Assembly: GCA_002435755.1 (NCBI GenBank)
Contig: DIYH01000032.1
Coordinates: forward strand, 62,001 to 126,000
Length of the DNA: 64,000 nucleotides
Reading direction: 5' to 3'
Source: Flammeovirgaceae bacterium UBA6059
GTDB lineage: Bacteria > Bacteroidota > Bacteroidia > Cytophagales > Cyclobacteriaceae
This document shows positions 8,542 to 18,543 of the stretch, one piece after another; the first letter of the stretch is position 1, and each line of letters opens with the position of its first letter. The notes under the pieces were generated by a model. The model was given only the letters and a program-made list of their open reading frames with translations, was not told the DNA's origin and did no database searches. Position numbers and translations under genes: made by a program.

Positions 8542-9554
8542 ACAAACTCATATATCTCTTTATTGGCATCCTAACTGTAGGAATTATCTCCTGCGAACCG
8601 AAGCAACAACGAAAGTTGAACTACGACTTGCTTAACTCCATGGGTAGTAAATTCAGGCTAGGCCATGAACAAGCATCTGCAGACCTGAGGGCACAATTGA
8701 ATGCTGATAGCACTAACCTGCAAGCATGGCTCTCCCTGGGTGAGAATGAAATCCTACTATTCATTTTTGGATATACAGCTCGAGATAAAACTATTCCAAT
8801 CGCAGAGACCTGTCTTAATGAGGCATTGAAGCTAGCCCCAAACGATCCGGGAACCTTGAAACTGTCAGGAATGGTCAACTACCTCAATTGGAACTGGGAA
8901 AAGGCACGTGTTGATTTTAGAGCTTCCATCGATGCGAACCCTTCTGACCTGAATGCCAGACATTGGTATTCACTTTGGCTCGTGACTATGGGGAGCATTG
9001 ATGAGGCTCTGGTCCAACATGACACCATTGCTACTATGGACAGCAATGAAGACTATCTCGTGGGTAGAGGTTCGATCTACTATTTCGATCGTGATAACGA
9101 GAGACTAAAGAACCTGATGTTGCGGACGATAGACAAAGATGCAAATGCCCCCTGGCCCTATGATTGGTTGGGTATGGCATACATAGAACTCAAAGAGTAT
9201 GACAACTCATTGGATACTTATTTCAAAGCATTCGAGCTATCAGATGGGTTGGTAGAAGTTGGAGCTGGGCTAGGACATGCATTAGGGCTGGCTGGAGAGC
9301 ATGACCTTGCTAAAGAAATGGCCGATCACTACAATACCCTCGCCGAGACCAATTACTTACCTCAAATGCAACGCGCATTTATTCACATTGGAATTGGTGA
9401 GTATAACGAGGCTATCGACCTTCTCGAGGAGGCTTATGAAAAGAAGTCGTGGTTTCTGATCTTCATGGCAGTCGAACCTTGGCTTGATCCGCTTAGGAAC
9501 GACCCAAGATTTCAGGCGCTTCAAGAGAAAATGGGGTATCCAGAAGAAATCTAG
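8538..9554 (+). CDS. TPR-repeat lipoprotein
   Basis: The product is 338 residues with a lipoprotein signal (IGILTVGIISC) followed by tandem tetratricopeptide repeats. Examples are NLQAWLSLGENEILLF, AETCLNEALKLAPNDPGTLKLSG and YDWLGMAYIELKEYDNSLDTYFKAFELS; the repeats run from about residue 45 to 330. TPR lipoproteins serve as protein-binding scaffolds. It overlaps the preceding DUF5005-like gene by 4 bp (ATGA), implying coupled translation and a shared process in the envelope. No catalytic motif is visible. Specific partner is unknown. Confidence 0.85.
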   Translation: MNKLIYLFIGILTVGIISCEPKQQRKLNYDLLNSMGSKFRLGHEQASADLRAQLNADSTNLQAWLSLGENEILLFIFGYTARDKTIPIAETCLNEALKLAPNDPGTLKLSGMVNYLNWNWEKARVDFRASIDANPSDLNARHWYSLWLVTMGSIDEALVQHDTIATMDSNEDYLVGRGSIYYFDRDNERLKNLMLRTIDKDANAPWPYDWLGMAYIELKEYDNSLDTYFKAFELSDGLVEVGAGLGHALGLAGEHDLAKEMADHYNTLAETNYLPQMQRAFIHIGIGEYNEAIDLLEEAYEKKSWFLIFMAVEPWLDPLRNDPRFQALQEKMGYPEEI

Positions 9555-9643
9555 GTGTTATCGTTTCCACCGTATTGCCAAAGGGTTTAAGCCTGTATTC
9601 CTATTTATTGCCGGAATCAAAATACATTCAAGGATATCAGCTG

Positions 9644-12600
9644 TTACTCTGAATTGGAGATCAGTATCTTATACTTGGTTTGCTCCTCATCAAGCTGCAG
9701 GAGATAGAGCCCTTCTTTCATCCCACCTAATGGGATAGCATAACGATGATCAGAAAATCTCTGCGGTTCAATTCTCAGCACAAGCCTACCACTAAGGTCA
9801 AATAGCCGAGCTTGGGAAAGAGGTATTGCTGACTCAAGGTAAATTGTGTTTTTAGCTGGGTTTGGAAATGGTGGCCTTAGCAATATCACATCGGGTGAAT
9901 GAAGTACACTTCGATCAAACCATTCATTAGGCAGATTCGATATCTGATCCGGGTCAAGTGCCTCATCGAATACTTTCACTTCGTCCAGTTTGCCCTTCCA
10001 AAAATAGCGATCATCACCTGGTAAACGCTTACCAATTGTAAGATCAGAACTAGATGTATTTAGCATGCCAGAATGTCTACTAAACACATCAAGTATACCA
10101 TTTACATACACTTCGATGCTGTAACCCGTGTAAACAATGGTGAAATGATAAAAGGAGTTATCGTTTAACGGAAAAGAAGTGTCCAGATCTTTGATCCCCT
10201 CAGTAGTGTTGACCGTCCATCTAAGGTACTTGTCTGTAGTAACGGATGCTTTCCATCGTTGCTCCCAACCCCCGTGTGATACAGCAAACCTCTCCTCACT
10301 GAAGTCATTAATAGAGGCCCAAAAGCTGACCGTTATTGCCTCACCAAAATTGAGATTATCTGCATTGCTTACACTCACTTCATCTGCACTGCTTAAAAAG
10401 GATAATGCACTGCTAGCATCCTGTTTTGCATCCAAAGCAAAAGAAGTTCCTGATACTTCGACCTCACGCTGTTGGGTGCTACGATCAATCACATTACCAT
10501 CGAAAGGCAGATAAATGGTAGGTTGTATTACTTCCTTCTCTTCTCTCACTAACACTTCGATCTCTTTGGTGGCAGTGCTGTCGAAGCTATTGCTGACGAT
10601 GAGCCTAAAAGTATATATACCGTCCTGGTCAGGCAATCTCACCCGTATGTCCTTACCATTCTGCTCTACCACTTCACCTTCATCTATAATCCAGTTATAG
10701 GATAAGGCCAGTCCCTTAGGGTCTGTGGCAACAGCTGACAGGTCAATCTCCGTCCCTGGTCGGGACCACTTCTGATCAGCCAGGATGGATGTTATGATTG
10801 GATTTTCAGGTATGATCTCACTTACCTCTATCACTATGCTGTCTGTCAATATAGTTGTACCAATGTTGGCTACTGCGTTAATTGAAAAAGATCCAATTTC
10901 ATCAGGTGTCCAGGCCATCACGCTTGAGTCACTTCCTTGAAGCTTACCATCAATGTACCACTCGAATTGGGTATTCTCGGCTGGTGTGACAGTAGCATAA
11001 AACAGATTTTCCACACCCGTTTCACCTCTTTCATCTCTAGCGCTGAGCGTCCTAAAATAGGGCTGACCACCAAAATCATAACCATAGTGCCAATCGATAA
11101 CATCACCACCAACTAGCAATCTTCCATCGCGCTCCTCTAGCTCATTTCCGGTAGGAAAAAGAGAAATAAGCAAGACTCCCTTAGCTTCTATACTAACAGG
11201 CACATCACCTGACACGGCACTGGCCACCACACGCTCACTGATAGCGTCATATATGTCCATCGCCTCATCTCCTATTGGAATGTTCACCTCCCTGGTGTCA
11301 TCATGAGGATTGTACACAAGATATGTTGGAAATGATTTGTTTACGAAAAAATCAGTGGCATTGACATCCAGCAACAAAATCCCTGGCACGTTGCTTTCCT
11401 CAACGATAGCGCCCAGGTATCCAACATGCGACGAACCGTATAAGGCGAGGTTAGTAGCAGCCCAGCCTGCGTCTTTAGAATCTCCCCTGGCATAGAGATC
11501 TATGCCTAGCCATCTCTCTTTGATCGCCTCATAGGCCACTACACCATTAGGATCGTATTGCGCTGACCAATCGTAATCCGACTGCTGGGCCGGATCGACA
11601 GAATTGGGATAAAAAAGCCTGCTAGCGTTAGCAAGATTGAGTATCCATTTGGCGATAGCGGCTGAATATCGCTTGTCGTACTTCACCATTGGTACCAGTG
11701 CTGCAGCTTGTTGAAAGCCATTCATAAGGAATACATAATCATCACCTTGATCATTGGCCTCTCCAATGAGGCCTGATACATCCTTATCATCCCATGCACC
11801 TACTACACTTGCCCAACCCCGGAGATCGCCACGGTCAAAGGACCAATTGACCATCTTGTCAATGTCGTAGGTAGTACCCAGGGTAGCATTCATCTTAGCT
11901 GCTATAAGCACACCATAGGGAAGCTGAAGCTCGTAGGAAGGGTTGCTTTGCCACTGGTCAAGGAAGTCCAGCGCCAACTGTGCTCCGACCAGGTATTTCT
12001 GATCCCCTAGTTGATCAAAAGCCTGGTATAGTATCCAGGCGATAGCACCAGCGGCTTCAGGTTCTGGCACACCACCATCTAAAGGAACATCATTTTTGAC
12101 ATCCCATGCCCGGTAGTTCATATAAGGAACTGTCCAAGGCGCGGTGCTCGCGCCCATAGCATATACAGCTTCCAGCCACTCATCGGCCACACTTCTAAAC
12201 TGGGCATCAAAGTCGGGTACATCAGGGTACTGACTATAAAGTTGATAAAAGAAGACATTGGGCATGGTCTCGTACCACCAGTCATTGCCAGACTGTGTAG
12301 CTGCATTATTGAGGTAAATGTTTTCGCCATTTCTTGAGTTGTAGAAGTCCTTTATGCTTTCGACCCAATTGAAACCTCCCTGATCGGACTTGTCAATACC
12401 TAATAGTGATGCTCCCACCACGGCGGGAATAATGTTGATAGCCTCAGCCTGACCACTGCCTGGCACACCGACATAGGTATCCATGAAAATGGGTCGAATA
12501 TCGGGATAGTTAAACCCTTGTGCGCCAACAGAGATAATGGGCAGGTGCTCACCCTGCCAGTCAAGATCAAAAACCTGTTGATCGTATTCACGTGCTACTG

Positions 12601-12733
12601 ATTTCCAGTCCTTCATGATGTATGGGCTTGGAAAATCCGGCATCAGTTCAACTCGATCAATATCCAGTTGCTCTTGTCCAAAGCCTTGTAAACAAATGAT
12701 ACATGACAGTACTGTCGCGAAAACTCTTTTCAT
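9644..12733 (-). CDS. Large T9SS-secreted protein: helical-barrel-like domain, Ig/PKD-like repeats, LamG, sorting tail
   Basis: The product is 1029 residues from the ATG at 12733, with a Sec signal (KRVFATVLSCIICLQGFGQ). Residues about 20-520 are alpha-rich (AWILYQAFDQLGDQKYL, QQAAALVPMVKYDKRY) and suggest an (alpha/alpha) barrel such as many glycoside hydrolases and lyases have. Shared blocks GIDK..Q.GFN.V, DWWY...PNV..Y and NASRLFYP show it is a paralogue of the lipoprotein at 18544-20274. Next come Ig/PKD-like repeats (about 560-720), a LamG/concanavalin-like domain (about 735-910, ITVSFWASINDF, KGKLDEVKVFDEAL) and a T9SS sorting tail (PFPNPAKNTIYLE, GRLVLRI). It should act at the cell surface or outside, probably on the polymer handled by SusC/SusD upstream. 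The catalytic family is not recognised. It follows a terminator hairpin, so expression may be lower or separate. Confidence 0.8.
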   Translation of the reverse strand: MKRVFATVLSCIICLQGFGQEQLDIDRVELMPDFPSPYIMKDWKSVAREYDQQVFDLDWQGEHLPIISVGAQGFNYPDIRPIFMDTYVGVPGSGQAEAINIIPAVVGASLLGIDKSDQGGFNWVESIKDFYNSRNGENIYLNNAATQSGNDWWYETMPNVFFYQLYSQYPDVPDFDAQFRSVADEWLEAVYAMGASTAPWTVPYMNYRAWDVKNDVPLDGGVPEPEAAGAIAWILYQAFDQLGDQKYLVGAQLALDFLDQWQSNPSYELQLPYGVLIAAKMNATLGTTYDIDKMVNWSFDRGDLRGWASVVGAWDDKDVSGLIGEANDQGDDYVFLMNGFQQAAALVPMVKYDKRYSAAIAKWILNLANASRLFYPNSVDPAQQSDYDWSAQYDPNGVVAYEAIKERWLGIDLYARGDSKDAGWAATNLALYGSSHVGYLGAIVEESNVPGILLLDVNATDFFVNKSFPTYLVYNPHDDTREVNIPIGDEAMDIYDAISERVVASAVSGDVPVSIEAKGVLLISLFPTGNELEERDGRLLVGGDVIDWHYGYDFGGQPYFRTLSARDERGETGVENLFYATVTPAENTQFEWYIDGKLQGSDSSVMAWTPDEIGSFSINAVANIGTTILTDSIVIEVSEIIPENPIITSILADQKWSRPGTEIDLSAVATDPKGLALSYNWIIDEGEVVEQNGKDIRVRLPDQDGIYTFRLIVSNSFDSTATKEIEVLVREEKEVIQPTIYLPFDGNVIDRSTQQREVEVSGTSFALDAKQDASSALSFLSSADEVSVSNADNLNFGEAITVSFWASINDFSEERFAVSHGGWEQRWKASVTTDKYLRWTVNTTEGIKDLDTSFPLNDNSFYHFTIVYTGYSIEVYVNGILDVFSRHSGMLNTSSSDLTIGKRLPGDDRYFWKGKLDEVKVFDEALDPDQISNLPNEWFDRSVLHSPDVILLRPPFPNPAKNTIYLESAIPLSQARLFDLSGRLVLRIEPQRFSDHRYAIPLGGMKEGLYLLQLDEEQTKYKILISNSE

Positions 12734-12754
12734 GTGGTACACGGACTAAAAACA

Positions 12755-12780
12755 AGGATGTGCCCTCGCGAGCACATCCT
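12755..12780 (-). terminator. Rho-independent terminator or attenuator between LamG lipoprotein and T9SS enzyme genes
   Basis: On the minus strand a 9-bp perfect stem (AGGATGTGC / GCACATCCT) with a GC-rich loop is followed by TTGTTTTTAG. It lies about 50 bp after the stop of the gene at 12829 and 21 bp before the start of the gene at 12733. It would end or attenuate the GH130-SusC-SusD-LamG transcript. Confidence 0.75.
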
Positions 12781-12828
12781 GACATGAAGAAATCAACTAC
12801 TAATGATGAAGATCAATAAAACACTTCG

Positions 12829-13899
12829 TTAAGGCTTTTCAAGCTCGTAAATCGAGTTAATTTGGGTAGATGAAAGCACCTTATTAAATATTCTTACCTC
12901 GTCCAGTGTACCTATGAAATATCCTCCCCAGTTGACATAGAAAGGGTCTCCTTCTACATCTGAGTATACACTTGTAGGAAGATCCTGGCCAATGGTCAAA
13001 TTAATTGCCAAATCTGCAATTGAGACGGCTGTGCCGGGTGTATTATCCCATCTCTTCACTTCCACACCGTTGAGGTAAAACGTCATTTCTCCTCCACCAA
13101 ATGATACAGCTACATGGTACCAAACATCCTGATCAAGTGTAGGAGACTCATTGTCTCTGTCATGAAAGGCCGGATCATCACTACCCTCTACATCAGCTTT
13201 GACCGTGAAAAACACTTTGTTAACACTTTGTAGTTGAAGCTTGTATCCATTCCATCGGTTCATTGAGACCATATAGTTGTTGGCCCAGATTGGATCTACA
13301 ACATCTCCTTTTACCCACAACGAAATACTCATTTCATCAGGATTCAGTGAGGTCTTGTATGGTATTTCAACATTTGCCCCCTCATCAAAATGAAGTGCTT
13401 TGCCTGCATTTCCATACCGGTCTTCCACCCACTGGGCTTCTCCAGCACCGAAAAATGAATGACCAGTCATTAGGGTACCATTGTTGTTATTTCCGGAGAA
13501 GTCGTTCGCTGTGTTACCCTGTCCTTCGTCAAAAGTCCAATGGCCCAATTGCGCATCAGGCTCAATGGGAACCACTTCTTTGCCTTCAAATTCGCTAACA
13601 GCCTGGTTCAGAGCAGTTACAGCGTTATCCACCTGGATTTGGGTCACTGTTTCACTATCTGCTACTTGCTGTGCCAGGTCAATAGCCGTCTGAAATACGT
13701 CCTTTGAGCCTCGTAAGTATTGACCATTGGCTGTACCTTCTACTGCGTCGTTTAGCAAAGTACTAGCTGAATTAAGAGCCGCCTCTAAAGCTTCTTTCTC
13801 GATAACTACCTCATCGTCATCATCATCACCACAGGCGACCATCAATGCCGTCGATGCTATAGCGAGCATCACGAAAATGTGTTTTAGATGTTTTTTCAT
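12829..13899 (-). CDS. Surface lipoprotein with FIVAR-like helices and a LamG domain (probable glycan-binding protein)
   Basis: The product is 356 residues. The signal ends MVAC followed directly by GDDDDDE, an acidic post-Cys run of the sort used for lipoprotein surface export in Bacteroidota. Residues about 30-110 are two helices of FIVAR type (ALEAALNSASTLLNDAVEG, VDNAVTALNQAVSEFEG). Residues about 120-350 form a LamG/concanavalin-like domain (GHWTFDEGQGNTANDFSGNN, MSISLWVKGD, VWYHVAVSFGGGEMTFYLNG, LDEVRIFNKVLS). It sits immediately after SusD on the same strand, the slot usually taken by surface glycan-binding proteins. The most likely role is glycan binding rather than catalysis, since no active-site motif is seen. 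Confidence 0.82.
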   Translation of the reverse strand: MKKHLKHIFVMLAIASTALMVACGDDDDDEVVIEKEALEAALNSASTLLNDAVEGTANGQYLRGSKDVFQTAIDLAQQVADSETVTQIQVDNAVTALNQAVSEFEGKEVVPIEPDAQLGHWTFDEGQGNTANDFSGNNNNGTLMTGHSFFGAGEAQWVEDRYGNAGKALHFDEGANVEIPYKTSLNPDEMSISLWVKGDVVDPIWANNYMVSMNRWNGYKLQLQSVNKVFFTVKADVEGSDDPAFHDRDNESPTLDQDVWYHVAVSFGGGEMTFYLNGVEVKRWDNTPGTAVSIADLAINLTIGQDLPTSVYSDVEGDPFYVNWGGYFIGTLDEVRIFNKVLSSTQINSIYELEKP

Positions 13900-13929
13900 A
13901 ATTGTATCCTTTTTTGATTAAATGATTGT

Positions 13930-15420
13930 TTACTCTATTGCATTGTTAATATCTCTCTCTGCTAGCGGGATCAGGAAATACCGGTGCTCAGCATAGCTAA
14001 ACTGTGTGTCTGACAAGGCATTCTCAGCTACTGTGGCTCCATATCTCATCAAGTCATAATAGCGGTGAAACTCAAGGCCAAGCTCTACCCTTCGCTCATG
14101 ACGAATGGCCTCTCTCACATCACCCTGACTAGCATTGGTCACATCTGGTAGCAGGCCCTCTGGTATTGTGCCAAAACCATTGAGGTCAGTATCGATCAAG
14201 TAGCTTTCCCGCGCCCGTTTTCTTACCTCATTGAGTGGCTGTAAGGCCTCTACGGAGCGCCCTAGTTCGTTAAGTGCTTCAGCTTTGATGAGTAAGACCT
14301 CTGCGTAGCGCATAAAGACATAGCTAAGGCCTCCATCACCCTTGATCCCCCTGGGTATTTCTGATAAGGGTTGTATATGCTTTTTGCTAACATAGCCCGT
14401 AGGCGACCACTGTGGTTCGAAAGGCTCACCGTTGAGCCAAAGGCTTCCTTCTCTTCCAAGGGTATAGTCAAGGCGAGGGTCTATGATACCATCACCGGTG
14501 ATCTCAAACTCATCTACAAAGTCCTGACGGGGTGAATTGAAATAATAGCCATTGTATACCTGTGGGGCAAACCATTGATTGAGTGAGTTACCTAGCTTAG
14601 GTGAAGTACCTGTGAGGTGCTCTATCGCAAATAGTGCCTCGTTGTTATTCTGGTTGCCAAAAGTGAAGTTGGCCCTATAGAGAGGTTCCAGGCTGTAATT
14701 ACCGAGTTGCTCTATGGATGATACTGCATCCAGTGCACCTTCATAATCATTTTGGAATAGTCGTACTTTGGCCAGTAAACCAAGTGCAGCCCCTTTTGTA
14801 ACACGCCCCGCAGTACCCTGAACTGGTAATCCTTGAGAAGCAGTGATCAGATCGCTGGTCATCTGCTCATAAATCACATCAACATCGCTGACAGGTACAT
14901 GGATCTCTGCAGGCGTGAGAGGTGGAATGAGCTTGAGTGGTACTTCACCAAAAATATTCACCAAATGGAAGTAGAAATAGGACCTGAGAAAAGTGGCTTC
15001 AGCCGTAATCTCCACTTTTCTTTCCTCTTCCATATCGATTTCCGGTAGGTTATAGAGCAAGTAGTTTGCACGTGTGATACCCTCGTAATAGTGCACCCAA
15101 ATGTTCTCCAGGTATGGATTACTTGGCAGGTAATCAAAGTTATCGATGAACTGAATGCTCAACTGATCGCCGGGATTGCCACCCTTTACGGCATCATCTG
15201 AGGCGACATCTCCAAACACCCATAGGTTGTTATTAGTGCTGGCAAAAGAGGTAACATTGTAGACGCCTGTCAATGCCAGCTCGGCATGATCGCCCGTTTG
15301 ATAGAACGTACTATTCGAGTAGGTACCCTGGAGGTCTTCCTGTAAAAAATCCTCGCATCCTAGTGCTAAAAGCGAAAGGAGCAGAACCGGAAAAAATGCT
15401 TTTGTTGATCTCATGCCCAT
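13930..15420 (-). CDS. SusD/RagB-family nutrient-binding outer-membrane lipoprotein
   Basis: The product is 496 residues, standard for SusD. It has a lipoprotein signal (LLLSLLALGC) then EDFLQEDLQGTYSNSTFYQ. The TPR-like core and conserved blocks are present: AEATFLRSYFYFHLVNIFG, GAALGLLAKVRLF, YVFMRYAEVLLIKAEALNEL and EAIRHERRVELGLEFHRYYDLMR, ending AYAEHRYFLIPLAERDINNA-like. It lies 5 bp after its SusC partner, so translation is almost certainly coupled. It should cap the SusC channel and bind the incoming oligosaccharide. The operon context (GH130, MFS, HTCS) suggests a mannose-containing ligand, by inference. Confidence 0.96.
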   Translation of the reverse strand: MGMRSTKAFFPVLLLSLLALGCEDFLQEDLQGTYSNSTFYQTGDHAELALTGVYNVTSFASTNNNLWVFGDVASDDAVKGGNPGDQLSIQFIDNFDYLPSNPYLENIWVHYYEGITRANYLLYNLPEIDMEEERKVEITAEATFLRSYFYFHLVNIFGEVPLKLIPPLTPAEIHVPVSDVDVIYEQMTSDLITASQGLPVQGTAGRVTKGAALGLLAKVRLFQNDYEGALDAVSSIEQLGNYSLEPLYRANFTFGNQNNNEALFAIEHLTGTSPKLGNSLNQWFAPQVYNGYYFNSPRQDFVDEFEITGDGIIDPRLDYTLGREGSLWLNGEPFEPQWSPTGYVSKKHIQPLSEIPRGIKGDGGLSYVFMRYAEVLLIKAEALNELGRSVEALQPLNEVRKRARESYLIDTDLNGFGTIPEGLLPDVTNASQGDVREAIRHERRVELGLEFHRYYDLMRYGATVAENALSDTQFSYAEHRYFLIPLAERDINNAIE

Positions 15421-15425
15421 CGTCT

Positions 15426-18400
15426 TTAGAATGAAATGTTAAAACCCATGTTGTAAGAGACGGCCGCCGGGAAGGTACCCCAATCAATACCTCGCGCCAG
15501 ATCTGCTTCATCCGTACCATTGGCATTCGCAGCGTTATCACTAGTAGTCATCTCGGGATCCAGCCCTTCATATTTGGTAAAGGTCAGCAGGTTAAGTGCT
15601 GAAAAGTAGACCCTCAGTCGCGACAGCTTGAGCTTATCTGTCATGGCTTTAGGGAAGTTGTAGCCCAATTGCAGGTTCTTCAACCTTGTGTAAGAACCAT
15701 CTTGTAAGAACCGTGTAGATATTCTCACATTGTTATTAGAGCCACTCCATGATGCCCTTGGAAACTCATTGGTTGTACCTTCTCCTCTCCAGCGGTTGTT
15801 GTAGTAATTCCTGGTAAGGTTAAATGGTCGATAGAAGCCCTCAATATCATGAAAGGCAACATTGTAGATATCAAAATCATAGGCACCTTGGAAGAATAGG
15901 GTCAAATCCCAGTTTTTATAATTGGCTGCCAGATTTAAACCCAATGTATACTTCGGGATAGGGTTGCCTACATGTACCCGGTCCTGCTCATCGATGAAGC
16001 TATCTCCATTCTGATCTTTAAACTTGACATCACCTGGCCTTATATTGTTTCCCTGAAATGCGCTCGTGGCAATATCCAGCTCGTTTTGGAAGATTCCCTC
16101 CATCTCTAACATATAAAATGATCCTATTGGCTGACCCACCTCCGTACGCGTTGTGCTTGAGCCCGGGTTGATCGCTCCAGCAGTGATAGGTGCTGACAGT
16201 TCCATCACTTCATTGTTGAGGAGTGCTACATTACCAGAAATAGAATAGCCAAAATCTCCTTTGGACTCGCGTACGCCTAACATAAGCTCGACACCCGAGT
16301 TCAACACTTCTCCGTTGTTCACCCAAGGAGGATCTGAATAGCCGGAGCTCGGAGGGTTAGGGTCTTTGACCAACATGTCGCTCGTTAGCTTATAGAAGTA
16401 GTCCAGCGATCCATAGATGATGCCTTGCTTCAGTTCAAAATCAACACCCGCGTTGATCTGACGGCTAGTCTCCCACTGCACCGCAGTGTTACCTAGTTGG
16501 GTTACGGCGTATCCATTGGACTGAACTCCTCCAAAGGGATAGTTGAAATTGATACTGATCAGGTCAGAGTAAGAGTAGTTGCCTATCTCCTGGTTGCCTA
16601 TCTCACCATAGCCCACTCGCAGTTTCAACTGGGAAATGAGCGAATGTCCTATCAGAAACTCTTCGTTATGTAGGTTCCACGCACCTGACACGGCGTAGAA
16701 AGTACCCCAGCGATTGCCCTCTGCAAACCTTGAAGAGCCGTCACGTCTGAGAGATAAACTCAGTAAATATCTGTCACGAATGTTGTAATCGACCTTACCA
16801 AAAAGGGACACTAGTGTATTCCCAAACTGACTCTCTTCTACGTTAGGGACACCCAAACCATTACCCAGATAGACCAGATTAGGGTCTTGATCCGGGAAGT
16901 CCCTGTCAGTTTGATCACTTGCATATCCCTGGGTTTTAATCGCTTCTGTGCCGATCAATGCATTGAGCTGGTGCGACTCACCAATGTCTCTTTTATAGGT
17001 CAGGACATTGTTGTTCGTCCATGTGAGTTGGTCAGTATTCTGTACATTGAGTCGGTTAGGATTATTGATTCGGTCATTGGAACCCCAATTGCGGTCAAAA
17101 CGTCTTCTCAGTCCTGTTTCCTGATCAAAGCCAAAATTGGAAGTAAATGATAGGTCTCTTGCAAGATTGAGCGTGGCAAAGACTTTACCAAAATACCTGT
17201 CCGTAGTGAGTTGCTCATCGAAATAGTCCGCAAGACCTACCGGATTGAAACCATCTCCAAAGAAATCAGGTCGATCCGGCAGATCGACATACTCCCCGTT
17301 AGCATCGCGGATAGGAATAGCAGGAGTCCTGAAATAAGCATAGCGCACTACACTACCACCATTTCCACCAGCTCCATCCCCGGAGCTACCTATGATGGTG
17401 GTATTCGACCTGGATAGGTTGAGGTTGATACCGGTAGTAAGCCAGTCGTTTACTTCTGACTTGACATTGATCCTACCGGTAACCCTATCGAAACCGCTAC
17501 CAAGAATAATACCTTCCTGATCAAAATAGGTTGCTGAAAGTAAGTACTGTGTCTTATCTCCTCCTCCACTGGCGGTGACGCCATAGTTTTGGATCATAGC
17601 TTCCTGGAAGATGGACTCCATATGATCAACATCAGGCAGTGTAGCTGCATATTCGGGTGAGATCAGTTCACGCTTAAAAAGATCACTTTCGAAGAGCGCA
17701 TTGTCATTGGTAGCCGCTTCATTGTACATCTCAATATATTGATCACGATTGGTCATCTCTGTCAGCTTTCCGTGAACTTGCACTCCGACCTGACCATTGA
17801 TCGTCACCATCGATCTATTCTTTGTCCCGCTTTTAGTAGTAATAAGTATCACGCCGTTATTGGCCCGGGAGCCATAAATGGCGGCCGCAGAAGCGTCCTT
17901 TAGAATAGTGATATCTTCCACATCTTGTGGCGAAATGATATTGAGTACGTCCCTGGTAGGCACACCGTCCACAATGTAGAGCGGCTCGTTGCTACTGTTG
18001 AGCGAACCGGTTCCCCTTATTCTAATAGAAACACCCTCCCCGGGGGCGCCTGTGACCTGAGAAATGTTGACACCTGGAGCTCTACCTTGTAGCGCCTGAT
18101 CAATGCCTGCTACAGGTAACATTTCCAGGTCTTTACCTTTCACATTATTGAGTGCCCCGGTTACATCTGATTTGCTCTGGGTACTGTAGCCAACTACAAT
18201 GATCTCCTGAAGCTGTTGGCTGTCCGTCTCAAACTGTATATCAATGACAGATCGCCCAGCCAAAGGCTCTCGTACCGTGAGATAACCTATGAATGAGTAG
18301 ATCAAAACAGGGCTATTGATCGTGTCAGATACTGATAGTGTATATCTGCCTTCCACATCAGTGACAGTTCCCGTCAGCGTACCCTCTAGTAACACGTTGG

Positions 18401-18518
18401 CACCAATCACCGGCATACCCTGCTCGTCAAGAACCACTCCTGAAACACGTTGCTGACCGAATGCCTGGACTGCAATCAGAACCAGCATAAAGGGAAAAAT
18501 TCGTTTGAGATACTTCAT
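15426..18518 (-). CDS. SusC/RagA-family TonB-dependent outer-membrane transporter
   Basis: The product is 1030 residues. It has a signal peptide (about 1-22, ending AVQAFGQ), a CarboxypepD_reg-like domain (about 23-105, SGVVLDEQGMPVIGANVLL) and a TonB plug (about 110-225; EIIVVGYSTQSKSDVTGAL, LYIVDGVPTRD, AAAIYGSRANNGVILITTKSG). The barrel follows, ending AAVSYNMGFNISF. No STN domain is present, which fits control by the divergent HTCS rather than by a sigma/anti-sigma pair. It is followed 5 bp later by SusD and preceded 25 bp upstream by the lipoprotein gene at 18544. It is the importer of this locus. Confidence 0.96.
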   Translation of the reverse strand: MKYLKRIFPFMLVLIAVQAFGQQRVSGVVLDEQGMPVIGANVLLEGTLTGTVTDVEGRYTLSVSDTINSPVLIYSFIGYLTVREPLAGRSVIDIQFETDSQQLQEIIVVGYSTQSKSDVTGALNNVKGKDLEMLPVAGIDQALQGRAPGVNISQVTGAPGEGVSIRIRGTGSLNSSNEPLYIVDGVPTRDVLNIISPQDVEDITILKDASAAAIYGSRANNGVILITTKSGTKNRSMVTINGQVGVQVHGKLTEMTNRDQYIEMYNEAATNDNALFESDLFKRELISPEYAATLPDVDHMESIFQEAMIQNYGVTASGGGDKTQYLLSATYFDQEGIILGSGFDRVTGRINVKSEVNDWLTTGINLNLSRSNTTIIGSSGDGAGGNGGSVVRYAYFRTPAIPIRDANGEYVDLPDRPDFFGDGFNPVGLADYFDEQLTTDRYFGKVFATLNLARDLSFTSNFGFDQETGLRRRFDRNWGSNDRINNPNRLNVQNTDQLTWTNNNVLTYKRDIGESHQLNALIGTEAIKTQGYASDQTDRDFPDQDPNLVYLGNGLGVPNVEESQFGNTLVSLFGKVDYNIRDRYLLSLSLRRDGSSRFAEGNRWGTFYAVSGAWNLHNEEFLIGHSLISQLKLRVGYGEIGNQEIGNYSYSDLISINFNYPFGGVQSNGYAVTQLGNTAVQWETSRQINAGVDFELKQGIIYGSLDYFYKLTSDMLVKDPNPPSSGYSDPPWVNNGEVLNSGVELMLGVRESKGDFGYSISGNVALLNNEVMELSAPITAGAINPGSSTTRTEVGQPIGSFYMLEMEGIFQNELDIATSAFQGNNIRPGDVKFKDQNGDSFIDEQDRVHVGNPIPKYTLGLNLAANYKNWDLTLFFQGAYDFDIYNVAFHDIEGFYRPFNLTRNYYNNRWRGEGTTNEFPRASWSGSNNNVRISTRFLQDGSYTRLKNLQLGYNFPKAMTDKLKLSRLRVYFSALNLLTFTKYEGLDPEMTTSDNAANANGTDEADLARGIDWGTFPAAVSYNMGFNISF

Positions 18519-18543
18519 ATCACTTGCTTCATCACTTTAAAAA

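Noticed and set aside
10179..10514. Open frame on the plus strand within the large T9SS protein gene
   Set aside because: It runs antisense to a long gene with clear domains, has Ser/Leu-rich low-information sequence and no recognisable motif.
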